From Saccharicrinis fermentans DSM 9555 = JCM 21142 (lineage in GTDB: Bacteria; Bacteroidota; Bacteroidia; Bacteroidales; Marinilabiliaceae), in the NCBI RefSeq assembly GCF_000517085.1, contig NZ_KI912107.1:4585980-4649979 (forward strand): a stretch of DNA of 64,000 nt, written 5' to 3'. Made by a program: the position numbers and the translations under genes. Below, piece after piece: positions 27,111 to 36,733 of the stretch. The notes under the pieces are model-generated. The model worked only from the letters and a program-made list of their open reading frames with translations, made no database searches and was not told the DNA's origin. Every line of letters begins with the position of its first letter. Position 1 is the first letter of the stretch.

Positions 27111-29402
27111 GTGCAAAATTATCTTGAGCAATTAAATCCGGCACAGCAAGAGGCTGTTGTAACAACCAAAGGTCCGTCTTTGGTGATTGCAGGAGCCGGT
27201 TCCGGAAAAACCCGTGTGTTAACATTTAGGATCGCTCATCTGCTTACGCAAGATGTAGCACCTCATCGTATTTTGGCCTTGACCTTTACAAATAAAGCGG
27301 CTAAGGAGATGAAGGAACGTATTGCTGCCATCGTTGGGGGCGATGTTGCCCGAAACTTATGGATGGGTACCTTTCACTCAATTTTTGCGCGAATACTTCG
27401 TAGTGAGGCTAGTAAACTAGGGTACCCTTCGTCGTTTACCATCTATGACACTGCTGATTCAAAGAGCCTGTTAAAATCTATTATCAAAGGGATGAAACTC
27501 AATGATAAGGAGTATAAGGTGGGAGCCGTATTGGGCAGAATATCTGCTGCAAAAAATGATTTGGTGACACCTGCCGCTTATGCACGCGACCAGCATCGTA
27601 TGATGGAGGACCAGGCCTCAAAAAAAGGTATGGTATATGAGATATATGCCAGGTATATGCGCCAGTGTTATAAATCGGGTGTGATGGATTTTGACGATTT
27701 GCTGCTGAATACGAATATCCTGTTTCGCGATTATCCCGAAGTTTTACAAAAGTATCAAAACTGGTTTCAGTATATTATGGTGGATGAGTATCAGGATACC
27801 AACTATTCTCAATATATCATCATCAAAAAATTGGCCGAAAAACATGGTAATATTTGTGTTGTCGGTGATGATGCCCAAAGTATTTATAGCTTTAGGGGGG
27901 CAAAAATCGAGAATATCTTGAATTTTAGAAATGACTATCCTGGTTATAAACTTTTTAAGTTGGAGCAAAATTACCGTTCCACTAAAAATATTGTGAATGC
28001 AGCCAATAGTATTATAAAGAAAAATACAAAGCAAATTAAAAAAGCTGTTTTCTCGGAGAATGATATCGGTAATAAAATCAAAATTCATAATGCCTATTCT
28101 GATATTGAAGAGGGATATATTGTGATAAATGATATTAAGGATAAAAGGCTTAAGCAGCATTATGAATTTCAGGATTTTGCGATTCTTTATCGCACCAATG
28201 CTCAATCACGTATTTTTGAGGAGGCCTTAAGAAAAGGTAATATGCCTTATAAAATTTATGGGGGACTGAGTTTTTATCAGCGGAAGGAAATAAAAGATTT
28301 ACTGGCCTATTGTCGTCTCACAGTGAATACCGCAGACCAAGAGGCATTGAAGCGTATCATTAATTATCCAGCCCGAGGAATCGGAAAAACAACATTGGAA
28401 AAAATTGAGATGGCAGCTTCAGCTAGCGGTAAGAGCATGTGGGAAGTGATGGTGTCATTGGAACAAACGGCTCAGCTTTTTAATGCGGGTACACAAAAAA
28501 AACTGAACTCATTTGTGGGGCTTATTAATGGTTTTTCAGCCGCTATGAATCAGCAATCGGCCTATGACCTGGTCATGGAGATTGCCACCCAGAGTGGAAT
28601 GATGAAAGAATTATATCATGACCGAACACCGGAAGCGATTGCTCGTCAGGAAAATATCCAGGAGCTGTTAAATGGAATACAGGAGTTTACCAATAATCGA
28701 CTGGAGGAAGGTGGCGAAACAGGACTGGTTCATTTCTTGGAGGAAGTTTCTTTATTGACCGACCAAGATAATGAATCGGAAGATGATATAAATAAAGTCA
28801 CCTTGATGACGATACACTCCAGCAAAGGATTGGAATTTAAGAATGTTTATATTGTCGGGGTTGAAGAAGGACTTTTTCCATCTAACATGACGAAAGATAG
28901 TCAGCAGGGTATCGAAGAAGAACGCAGGCTTTTTTATGTGGCAGTGACCAGAGCAGAAGATAATGCCACCATTTCTTTTGCACGTACACGTTATAAATAT
29001 GGAGAATCAGCTTTTTGCCGACCCAGTCGTTTTATAGGAGAGATAGATGAGGCTTTTGTGGAGTTCTCCGGGGAGCAAATTAAAATAGTGGATCAACCTG
29101 GTAAATTTGCACCTAAACAGCCCGAGAGAAGATCATTAGGACGATCGCAACAGATTCAAAAACCCGGATATAATTTTAAGAAAGTTGGAGAGCAACAAGC
29201 CGCTCCTAAGTCGGCCGCCTTTAAAGGAACAGGCAACGGTAACCTTCAGCCGGGAGTAACCGTAGAACATGTTCGCTTTGGTAAAGGTAAGGTGGTTAGT
29301 GTTGAAGGGCAAATGCCAAATGCAAAAGCTACGGTAGACTTTGAAAATGCGGGACTTAAACAATTACTTTTAAAATTTGCCAAATTTAAAATTTTGGGTT
29401 AG
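27111..29402 (+). CDS. UvrD/PcrA-type DNA helicase
   Basis: SF1A 3'-5' helicase, 763 residues from GTG 27111 (VQNYLEQLNPAQQEAV). The ORF extends to an ATG at 26988, but those 41 residues are unlike the family and a promoter lies within them. Motifs: Q motif LNPAQQEAV, Walker A GAGSGKT, TFTNKAAKEM (Ia), VDEYQDTN (II), VGDDAQSIYSFRGA (III), LEQNYRS (IV), TIHSSKGLEF (V), VAVTRAED (VI). The C-terminus carries the PcrA/UvrD Tudor-like segment VEHVRFGKGKVVSVEG, which contacts RNA polymerase in PcrA. Roles: nucleotide excision and mismatch repair, and restarting stalled forks. Confidence 0.95.
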   Translation: MQNYLEQLNPAQQEAVVTTKGPSLVIAGAGSGKTRVLTFRIAHLLTQDVAPHRILALTFTNKAAKEMKERIAAIVGGDVARNLWMGTFHSIFARILRSEASKLGYPSSFTIYDTADSKSLLKSIIKGMKLNDKEYKVGAVLGRISAAKNDLVTPAAYARDQHRMMEDQASKKGMVYEIYARYMRQCYKSGVMDFDDLLLNTNILFRDYPEVLQKYQNWFQYIMVDEYQDTNYSQYIIIKKLAEKHGNICVVGDDAQSIYSFRGAKIENILNFRNDYPGYKLFKLEQNYRSTKNIVNAANSIIKKNTKQIKKAVFSENDIGNKIKIHNAYSDIEEGYIVINDIKDKRLKQHYEFQDFAILYRTNAQSRIFEEALRKGNMPYKIYGGLSFYQRKEIKDLLAYCRLTVNTADQEALKRIINYPARGIGKTTLEKIEMAASASGKSMWEVMVSLEQTAQLFNAGTQKKLNSFVGLINGFSAAMNQQSAYDLVMEIATQSGMMKELYHDRTPEAIARQENIQELLNGIQEFTNNRLEEGGETGLVHFLEEVSLLTDQDNESEDDINKVTLMTIHSSKGLEFKNVYIVGVEEGLFPSNMTKDSQQGIEEERRLFYVAVTRAEDNATISFARTRYKYGESAFCRPSRFIGEIDEAFVEFSGEQIKIVDQPGKFAPKQPERRSLGRSQQIQKPGYNFKKVGEQQAAPKSAAFKGTGNGNLQPGVTVEHVRFGKGKVVSVEGQMPNAKATVDFENAGLKQLLLKFAKFKILG

Positions 29403-29571
29403 ATTTGTGCCCATGGTACTGCATGATATTGACATGTTTACTGCACTATTAAGAATGAATACCCCCAAAATCCGGACTGATTTAATTTAAGAATTTGTAC
29501 TTATTAGATAGGAAGGGTTTTAAATAACATCTCAAAATATACATTTTAGAGAAGAGATTTTTTTATTAATT

Positions 29572-30189
29572 ATGGATTATAACTCGAATAGGAAAAAGTT
29601 ACTTTTACCTGAATATGGGCGTCATATTCAAAAAATGGTGGATCATTGTGTTTCCATTCAGGATAAAGAAGAAAGAACAAAGTGTGCACACTCCATCATT
29701 GGAAATATGGGAAATATGTTTCCTCATTTGCGTGATGTAAATGATTTTAAACATAAATTGTGGGATCATTTGGCTATTATGTCAGAGTTTAAATTGGAGA
29801 TTGAAACACCTTTTGCACTTCCTGAGAAGGAAACTTTATATGAGAAACCCAAGAAAATGCCCTATAATAATCAGCGTATTAGATACCGTCATTACGGACG
29901 TACCATCGAACATATGATTGATAAGGCAGGAGAAATGGAGGACGGTGAGCATAAGCAGCATCTAATTATGTTGATTGCCAATAATATGAAGAAGTCATTG
30001 ATTACTTGGAATAAGGACTTTCCTGGTGATGAGCGTATTTTTAATGATATGAGGAAAATGTCGGATGGGAAACTGGAGATTAGTGACGATATGAAGATAC
30101 CTGAACAGAAAGAGAACCAAGGATATCAACCTCAAAGCCGAAATAAGAAAAAGCGTCCTTTTAAACGTCACGACGATAGAAGAAACTAA
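29572..30189 (+). CDS. DUF4290 protein
   Basis: 205 residues. MDYNSNRKKLLLPEYGRHIQ and the repeated IL..Y..GRHIQKMVDH pattern are typical of DUF4290, found almost only in Bacteroidota. The motif GR.I..MI/V..... recurs at residues 16-30 and again at about 108-122, suggesting an internal duplication. The C-terminus is Lys/Arg-rich (NKKKRPFKRH). Located upstream of murA, a frequent arrangement. Function unknown. Confidence 0.88.
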   Translation: MDYNSNRKKLLLPEYGRHIQKMVDHCVSIQDKEERTKCAHSIIGNMGNMFPHLRDVNDFKHKLWDHLAIMSEFKLEIETPFALPEKETLYEKPKKMPYNNQRIRYRHYGRTIEHMIDKAGEMEDGEHKQHLIMLIANNMKKSLITWNKDFPGDERIFNDMRKMSDGKLEISDDMKIPEQKENQGYQPQSRNKKKRPFKRHDDRRN

Positions 30190-30276
30190 AACCTAATGTT
30201 GTTGCTTTGTAATTTGTGTGGACAAAGCTAACAGAATGTAGTTCTACAAAAAAGCTAATTATTTAATCCTAAATGA

Positions 30277-31581
30277 ATGCACTGTTTCGAAATTGAAGGA
30301 GGGCACAAGCTTTCCGGTGAAATTACCCCGCAAGGGGCCAAGAATGAGGCGCTACAGGTTATATGTGCCACTCTCCTGTCGAAAGAAGAAATTATTATCA
30401 ACAATATACCAGATATTGTTGATGTAAATAATTTGATAAACTTATTGGGTGATATAGGGGTGATAGTAAAAAGGCTTGGAAAAGCTAGCTGTTCCTTTAT
30501 AGCCGAAAATATTAATATGGATTACCTTCAGAGTCAGGAATTCAGAACGAAAGCTTCTTCGTTGAGGGGATCCGTTATGATTATGGGACCCCTGTTAGCA
30601 CGTTTTGGTAAAGCTTATTTTCCAAAGCCGGGCGGAGATAAAATTGGACGCCGTAGATTAGATACCCACTTTATTGGCTTTGAAAAGTTAGGCGCACAAT
30701 TCCACTATAATCCCAGTGAGATATTTTATAGTGTGGAGGCTGAACACTTGAAGGGTACTTATATGTTGTTAGATGAGGCCTCTGTGACAGGTACTGCGAA
30801 TATTGTTTTGGCTGCCGTACTTGCTCAAGGAAAAACAACAATTTATAATGCGGCCTGTGAACCTTATGTGCAACAGTTGTGTAAGATGTTAGTGAGTATG
30901 GGCGCTAAGATTTCAGGAATTGGTTCTAATCTTTTGAATATTGAAGGGGTGGAGTCCTTAGGCGGGTGTGAACATCGTATCTTGCCCGATATGATTGAGA
31001 TCGGTAGTTTTATAGGTATGGCCGCTATGACTGGTTCTGAAATAACTATTAAGGATACGGCCTATGATGAATTGGGTGTTATACCTGATGCATTCCGAAA
31101 AATGGGTATTCAGTTGGAGCGCAGAGGGGATGATATCTATATTCCAGAACAGGATGAGTATGAGATAGAAACCTTTATTGATGGTTCAATCATGACGATT
31201 GCGGATGCGCCATGGCCGGGTCTGACACCAGACTTGTTAAGTGTTTTTTTGGTGATTGCAACCCAAGCCAAAGGTAGTGTGTTGATTCATCAGAAAATGT
31301 TTGAGAGTAGGTTGTTTTTTGTGGATAAACTAATTGATATGGGCGCACGTATTATTTTATGTGATCCACATAGGGCTACTGTAATTGGCTTAAATAAAGA
31401 AACTCCTTTGAGGGGAACCACATTGACATCGCCTGATATTAGAGCTGGGGTAGCCTTGTTGATAGCTGCTTTGTCTGCCAATGGAAAGAGCACGATACAA
31501 AATATTGCGCAAATAGATCGGGGGTATCAAAATATTGATGAAAGACTTCGCAAGTTGGGGGCTAAAATTAAAAGAAATTAG
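30277..31581 (+). CDS. murA: UDP-GlcNAc 1-carboxyvinyltransferase MurA (Cys-to-Asp active site)
   Basis: 434 residues. Transfers enolpyruvate from PEP to UDP-GlcNAc, the first committed step of peptidoglycan synthesis. Family motifs: GGHKLSGEITPQGAKNEAL, SSLRGSVMIMGPLLARFG, and PKPGGDKIGRRRLDTHFIGF. The residue equivalent to E. coli Cys115 (GGCTIG) is Asp121 (GGDKIG), which in other bacteria makes MurA insensitive to fosfomycin. The last residues KIKRN and the stop lie in sequence shared with an ISAon1-like remnant (same bases near 4070), so the natural C-terminus may have been slightly altered by that insertion. Confidence 0.95.
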   Translation: MHCFEIEGGHKLSGEITPQGAKNEALQVICATLLSKEEIIINNIPDIVDVNNLINLLGDIGVIVKRLGKASCSFIAENINMDYLQSQEFRTKASSLRGSVMIMGPLLARFGKAYFPKPGGDKIGRRRLDTHFIGFEKLGAQFHYNPSEIFYSVEAEHLKGTYMLLDEASVTGTANIVLAAVLAQGKTTIYNAACEPYVQQLCKMLVSMGAKISGIGSNLLNIEGVESLGGCEHRILPDMIEIGSFIGMAAMTGSEITIKDTAYDELGVIPDAFRKMGIQLERRGDDIYIPEQDEYEIETFIDGSIMTIADAPWPGLTPDLLSVFLVIATQAKGSVLIHQKMFESRLFFVDKLIDMGARIILCDPHRATVIGLNKETPLRGTTLTSPDIRAGVALLIAALSANGKSTIQNIAQIDRGYQNIDERLRKLGAKIKRN

Positions 31582-32155
31582 TCGATTCTAATGCCATAAG
31601 CTGTCAGAGTCTTGAAGTTTATCTGGGCGTGAATGGTCGTAACTTTTAGCGCCAGTACAAGAATAAGCTGAGTGCTTATAATGATTGGAACCAACTGGAG
31701 CATGACGAAGATGGTCTGGTATATCCCCAAAATATAGGCTATTCTTTATCAATAGACGAAACAGCGCTATCCAATGGAGAATGATATACAATCCTTAGCA
31801 ATAAAGCCTAGAGAGGAAAAAAGGGATTCATAGTGGGGATCTTTAAAGGAACGCATGCAGCGGATATTATCAAATTGATTAAAGAAAATTTCACTGACGA
31901 GCAACGACGTATGCTTAAGGAAGTGACCTTAGATATGGTAAATAACATGAACCAAATTGTTGAAAATTGTTTTTCAAAGGCTATCAGGGTAATCGACCGT
32001 TTTCATGTTCAGAACATCATTAATTTCTTCGATAACAGAAGTACCAATGCTGCAGCAGAATCTTTCAATGCAAAAGTAAAGGATTTCAGAAGGCAATTCA
32101 GAGGTGTTGTTGATGTAAAGTTCTTTTTATTCATATTAACAAAAATATTTGCATG
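31573..32155 (+). pseudogene. ISAon1-like transposase pseudogene at the murA 3' end
   Basis: It starts with the tail of the first ORF (as at 4072-4125). Then transposase fragments follow: NKLSAYNDWNQLEHDEDGLV, a stop, LSIDETALSNGE (first catalytic Asp), GKKGFIVGIFKGTHAADII, KEVTLDMVNNMNQIVENCFS, VIDRFHVQ (second Asp), an internal deletion, then NRSTNAAAESFNAKVKDFRR and FRGVVDVKFFLFILTKIFA (third catalytic Glu region). It carries several stops and at least one large deletion. The best-preserved copy of the element in the window. Confidence 0.75.
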
Positions 32156-32249
32156 ACAACTATAAACAACATTTACACCCAACTTTTGGCACTGACACTT
32201 TGAAGCTAATAGTTTGTAATTAAATATGTTGATATTAGATTTTAATAAT

Positions 32250-32400
32250 AATTTCAAGTATAACGAAAGTCTTTACAATTTATCCATAACCATATTTCGT
32301 AATTCTCAATAAATGAGTAATTCTCATTTAAATACCCAATTACCAATAAAGAGACCGCAGGGTTGGCCAGAACAATAGCCCGGGGCCGGCGTTGGCGAGA
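32250..32400. repeat. Dispersed repeat R2, copy 1
   Basis: About 150 bp beginning AATTTCAAGTATAACGAAAG and ending ...GGGGCCGGCGTTGGCGAGA. Near-identical to 32914-33070; its 3' half recurs at 61245-61303 and 61454-61553. Confidence 0.85.
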
Positions 32401-32406
32401 AGTTAT

Positions 32407-32531
32407 AACCCGGAAAATGCATTAGAAAATCTATTACGCCTTTAAATGGCTTCAAAAGAAGTCACTTCGTTACTTTTCTTCAACTCACCATAGCTGGTGC
32501 TATGCCTCGTCTCAGAAAAGTCTTCTTTTAT
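32407..32531. repeat. Dispersed repeat R3, copy 1
   Basis: About 125 bp (GGAAAATGCATTAGAAAATC ... AAAAGTCTTCTTTT), repeated at 61555-61681 with few differences. Includes AAAAGAAG and CTTCTTTT arms that could pair. Confidence 0.8.
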
Positions 32532-32578
32532 TGCCATTTCAACGCTCATAACGAAGTTCTAATACATCATCCGGGTTT

Positions 32579-32901
32579 CTGGGCGCACTTGAGGTGATGG
32601 TGATAGTGCGGCTGGTTTTGAAGGGAAGGAAGTGTGCGCCGGACGGAATTGGAGGTTGATGCAGGGGAGGTAGTGATCTATTGTTCTAGACCTTTTTGGT
32701 CCTTTTTATGGCAATGACTATAATGAAGTTATCATGAGGGCCTTTGAAAACAAGCCTTCCCGAGTAAATTAGCGAAGCTTATTCATGAGGGCCTTTTAAT
32801 ATATACTTTCCCGAGTAAAAAGGACATATCGATAAGCAGCAAAAGCAGGGTATGTATCAAAAGAATCAAGTTATCCTCTCTATAAAGAAACAATATTTTC
32901 A
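32579..32901. repeat. Dispersed repeat R1, copy 2
   Basis: Same unit as 4120-4391 but with two consecutive copies of the roughly 50-bp subunit ending GAGTAAA (about 32712-32768 and 32768-32818). Confidence 0.8.
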
Positions 32902-32913
32902 ATTGTTAGTAAC

Positions 32914-33070
32914 AATTTCAAGTATAACGAAAGTCTTTACAATTTATCCATAACCATATTTCGTAATTCTCAATAAATGAGTAATTCTCATTTAAATACC
33001 CAATTACCAATAAAGAGACCGCAGGGTTGGCCAGAACAATAGCCCGGGGCCGGCGTAGGCGAGAGAGCTT
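32914..33070. repeat. Dispersed repeat R2, copy 2
   Basis: Matches 32250-32400 almost base for base. Clear differences: GCGTAGGC in place of GCGTTGGC, and a GAGAGAGCTT end. Confidence 0.85.
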
Positions 33071-33448
33071 TACGATGGACAGTTGTTTTGATGACTCAAC
33101 GTGCTGAATTTTAACCAATTTGAAAATTATAAAAGTCGGTAAATTCAGCTGTTTCAGAGGTTTTTTTCACCTTTTTTCATTACATGAAGCCATCTTTCAA
33201 GGTCTTTTTTTCATGCCTTTTTTCTAAAAAACCAACACTGTAAATAAAGTACAAAAAATTACAGCCTTTCAAAGCTCTATATTTTAGCGGTGCTCCAGAG
33301 GAACAAGAAAACGTTACATCGCGCAGCGTGTTAGCCTCCTGCTCTACAATTTAGTTTCCAAAGCAAACATCAAACGAATACTAATTAAAATTTATATTTT
33401 TAGATAAATAGAAAATAATTTATAGTTTAAAAGAATCAAATTACATTT
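33071..33448. other. Spacer before the split recombinase, no gene seen
   Basis: AT-rich with T tracts and no plausible ORF. If the downstream recombinase was an integron-like integrase, its promoter would lie here; I see no confident match. Confidence 0.4.
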
Positions 33449-33625
33449 ATGAAAGAAGTCAAGCTAATTTCTTTTGATTATAGGAATGAGAAACAGGTTG
33501 CTATTAAATTTGGATATAATGATGAAATAAGGATTCACTTAAAGAAGCTACTAGGTGTAAAGTGGAGTAATACACACAAAACATTCTATATTAAATATTT
33601 ATCAGAAAACACAAAACATTATTAA
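33449..33625 (+). pseudogene. Tyrosine recombinase, N-terminal fragment
   Basis: 58 residues: MKEVKLISFDYRNEKQVAIK, then FGYNDEIRIHLKKLLGVKWS and NTHKTFYIKYL. This matches the small N-terminal module of Bacteroidota integrases (pattern F.Y..E....I......KWS...K.WY). The rest of the gene is missing here. A C-terminal recombinase fragment at 36734-37001 on the same strand could be its other end, with group II intron remnants and a lipoprotein gene in between. Confidence 0.6.
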
Positions 33626-33639
33626 GTCTCATTTATTCT

Positions 33640-34485
33640 GCAGGCCATACGGAAATGTAGATCAGCCGGCAGACAGGATGAACCTAAATCCACAGTATTT
33701 GTCATTTACACGGAACGTGTAAGCCCGACACTCTCTCCACCATTGGTGGATAAAACCGTAACCGCAAGGCATCAGGAAATGTCGGACAGAGAGGATGGAA
33801 CAAGCGAATGTCTTCCTGTAATGGGTTGAATAGTGGTTGCGCTTAGGCAACATCACCACGGGTTAAAGCCTGCCCACCTCCATCTGGTACTTTATGGCAA
33901 AATATATTGTGGAACCTGCTTATGAAAGAAAGCAAATGAAGGAGGATGTGAATTTATCGAAAAGAAACAATTGTTTCCAACACATAAAGGTACACCATAA
34001 GGAGGCACGATTTCACCCCTATTGATGAATATGGTACTGAACTCTATGGAATCAGCTATCATTAAGTAGTTTCCAAGATGGCACGCCAAGAAGGTAAACT
34101 TCGTGAGATATGCCGATGATTTTGTAATTACTGCCAAAAGTAAAGAAATCATTGAAGAAGAAATAAAACCCTTCGTCATTGAATTTCTAAAAGAGAGAGG
34201 TCTTACCCTGTCTGCAGAAAAATCCAAAATACCGATCGTGTATCATGTGAAAGTGAAGAGTAAAGCCAATCCTTACTTGTCAGAATACGATAAGTATTTT
34301 TATCAGCGGACTAAATGGAGAGAAGATCTTGCAAAAAAATGTAAACAAAAGACTACATTCGTAAGTAGTAATAATGTTAAACAAAAAACAGCTGGGTGAC
34401 TCTTCGCCGAGAAGCCTTTAAAGTGCTTGAGCCGTGTGCTTGGAAACTGGCACGCACGGTTCTTAGGGGGCGTAAGCTACCCGGT
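33640..34485 (+). mobile_element. Decayed group II intron (A)
   Basis: A 34-nt domain V is recognisable at 34429-34462 (GAGCCGTGTGCTTGGAAACT then GGCACGCACGGTTC), followed by a domain VI-like hairpin (GGGGGCGTAAGCTACCC). Upstream, GGAACGTGTAAGCCCGACAC at about 33713 resembles intron domain I. A residual reverse transcriptase ORF (34103-34399) reads MRYADDFVITAKSKEIIEEE with the YADD catalytic motif. The rest of the RT is deleted. The 5' boundary is uncertain. Different from introns B and C by sequence. Confidence 0.65.
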
Positions 34486-34526
34486 TAGGCATTAAAAAAA
34501 CTCAACTACTCAAAAATAAAATAGAA

Positions 34527-35951
34527 ATGAAAAAAGATTTTTTTATTATTAGCTTATTCTTTCTTTTAGCTTCTTGTACAAACCTTAAGAAAGGCGAAGT
34601 TGCCATTGTTACAGGAAAAGTAAATTCCAATACACATAATAGAATTGAGATTGTATTGTATAATGTTCCTCCACAAGCAAGGAGCAATACTTATGTTACC
34701 GAACTTGATGGAGATTCGGAATTCTCATTTGAAATACCGATAAAAGGAATTCGTTTTGGAAGAATTAGTATTGGAAATTTCAACTATGATTTTTGTTTAC
34801 AGCCTTCAGACAGAATAGAGCTTGATAAGCCTTTAGGAGATACTATCTATTATAGCGGAGAAGGAGCCGAAAAAAATAATTTTTTATTTTACGCTGAGAA
34901 AAATGGTGTCAATGAAAGTGCATACTATTCAAGACTAAATAAACGAAAAATAAATCCCCAACGTTTTTTCACAGAGATGAATCGAATGAAAGAAAAACGA
35001 ATTCAATTACTAAAAAGTTACGATTCTAAGTTAAGTGATGAATTTATCAATTTTTACAAGCTGCATTCTGAGAACACACTCAATCTCATGCTTGTTATGT
35101 ATCCAAACCGATACAAACAAAAGAACGAAAACTTTGTATTACCGAAAGAATATGAAAAATTTACTCAACTATCCAATATGATAGATGATTCAAAATTATC
35201 TACAAGGGAATACCATAACATGATTGATTATTTGATAAGAATTAAAGCAAAAGAATTAGGCAAAATAGATGAGACATTAAAATTCAAAGATGCCGAACAT
35301 ATTATTTTGTTTGATTCCTTATCAGGACAAACACAGGCTTATGCATTACTAAATAGCATTAGAAGTGATTTGAATTTTGGAAGTCGTTATGACACCCTTG
35401 TTGTTGATAAATTTAAAACTCTTAATTCAGATAAACCGTCAACTGATGAATTTAACAGAGTAATGGATAAACATGTTGAAAAACAAAGATTAATAAAAAC
35501 ACCTCTCCATCCAGAGTTTGCAAATACGATTTTACTTGACACGATGAATCAAGAACTTACATTTAGTGAGATGATGAAAGAACACAAGGGGAAAATCGTT
35601 TATTTAGACTTGTGGTCAACAAGGTGTCGTCCATGTGTTGCTGAAATGCCTTATTCCAAGAAATTGAAAGAAAAATTAAAAGATGAACCAATTGCTTTTG
35701 TATTTATATCGGTTGAAGCATCAGACAGTAAAAAGTGGAACGAAGTATTCAAAACAACCTTGACTAAAGAAAACCATTATGTTTTTAAGAATGAATTTCG
35801 TTCAAAGATGTTAGATTTTATGGAAATTAATGGAGTACCAACTTATATGATTTTTGACAAGAAAGGTCAGCTGTTGGATTATAATGCAGAACGACCATCG
35901 TGGGGACAGTTTACAGAAAGAAGATTGAGAAAACTGGCAAATAATGAATAA
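34527..35951 (+). CDS. TlpA-like thioredoxin-fold lipoprotein
   Basis: 474 residues. Lipobox LLASC with Cys17, so a predicted lipoprotein. An N-terminal beta-rich domain (20-110), a helical middle domain, and a C-terminal thioredoxin-like domain from about 335. The redox motif is LWSTRCRPCVAEMP, so CRPC instead of the usual WCGPC; both Cys are kept. The cis-Pro loop NGVPTYMIFDKKG is present. This is the layout of Bacteroidota TlpA/DUF4369-like disulfide reductases. It sits between recombinase fragments and intron remnants, so it is an accessory passenger gene. Confidence 0.85.
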   Translation: MKKDFFIISLFFLLASCTNLKKGEVAIVTGKVNSNTHNRIEIVLYNVPPQARSNTYVTELDGDSEFSFEIPIKGIRFGRISIGNFNYDFCLQPSDRIELDKPLGDTIYYSGEGAEKNNFLFYAEKNGVNESAYYSRLNKRKINPQRFFTEMNRMKEKRIQLLKSYDSKLSDEFINFYKLHSENTLNLMLVMYPNRYKQKNENFVLPKEYEKFTQLSNMIDDSKLSTREYHNMIDYLIRIKAKELGKIDETLKFKDAEHIILFDSLSGQTQAYALLNSIRSDLNFGSRYDTLVVDKFKTLNSDKPSTDEFNRVMDKHVEKQRLIKTPLHPEFANTILLDTMNQELTFSEMMKEHKGKIVYLDLWSTRCRPCVAEMPYSKKLKEKLKDEPIAFVFISVEASDSKKWNEVFKTTLTKENHYVFKNEFRSKMLDFMEINGVPTYMIFDKKGQLLDYNAERPSWGQFTERRLRKLANNE

Positions 35952-35954
35952 CGC

Positions 35955-36120
35955 CCTATAGTCGAGTAGCCAGCCGCTAGGCGCATAGCCTAGCGGAGAA
36001 GCTCTCACAGCACGACTTTTTACTCCATAAAAAGTAAGTACGGGTAACTTCGTTATTCCTCTTCATAAATTAAAATACTATTTTAATTTATTCGAGCATA
36101 TACGGCGGTTCCTTACATCA
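35955..36120 (-). other. Possible antisense group II intron remnant
   Basis: CCGCTAGGC (35974-35982) pairs perfectly with GCCTAGCGG (35988-35996), followed by GAGAAGCTCTCACAGCACGA. The latter resembles the reverse strand of some bacterial group II intron 3' ends, and CATATACGGCGGTTCC near 36093 resembles the other arm. Too degraded to be sure. Confidence 0.3.
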
Positions 36121-36260
36121 TGGGGAATCGAAGATCGGCGGAGCCAATAGCGAATTATCCCTTGAAGGTAAAGAAGAAGTTATTTCATTGTACATAGAAG
36201 CTAAGGGAATGTAATCTCGTTTTTGGAGTCTTTCCACCGTAATGGTTGTACCTTGGATAT

Positions 36261-36445
36261 TCCGGAGCAAGCTGACCTACTTGCCAAACGTTGGTTAAAG
36301 TTATGTTTTCAGCATGACATTCCGGCGGATGTTGACCCCTTAAAATGTTTTTGAAGGAATAATATTGCTCGGTGATCAAAAAAAACGGAGCATGTTGACC
36401 CCTCTCGCGAACAAATGCTTTTCGAAAAACGGAGCATGCTGACCC
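36261..36445. repeat. Four spaced repeats like an IS21-family end
   Basis: Copies of GGAGCATGTTGACCCC-like sequence at 36261-36277, 36319-36339, 36384-36402 and 36425-36445, about 45-65 bp apart, all in the same orientation. Multiple terminal repeats of this type mark the transposase-binding ends of IS21-family elements. No istA or istB of the matching element is present here, and the intact IS21 at 53.8-56.3 kb has different ends. Confidence 0.5.
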
Positions 36446-36733
36446 TCTGGATTTAGGTTTAATTAATTTGCCATTATGGGTAGAATCGTACATACCGCAT
36501 ACCGCTTCGATCTTAAAGGAGATACAAGGCGTAAATAACAGAATTAATAATTTTTTGTAAATTCATAGCTGATTTAAAAAAGTGAACGGGTATGGCCGTT
36601 TTCACAGGGTGGGTATAGACCATTTTTTCCAAATTGACGACAGAGATTAACTTCATCACCCCACAAAAATAGAATTTACAAACACTTGCATATAAACAGA
36701 TTTTATATATTTGTATATATAAAAACATGATTT

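Noticed and set aside
32250-33070. R2 copies as a CRISPR-like array
   Set aside because: Units are about 150 bp, few and interrupted by R1 and R3; no regular spacers, no cas genes in the window.
36184-36728. Minus-strand ORFs in the IS21-type repeat region
   Set aside because: No start context, family resemblance or codon pattern; they overlap obvious repeat sequence.
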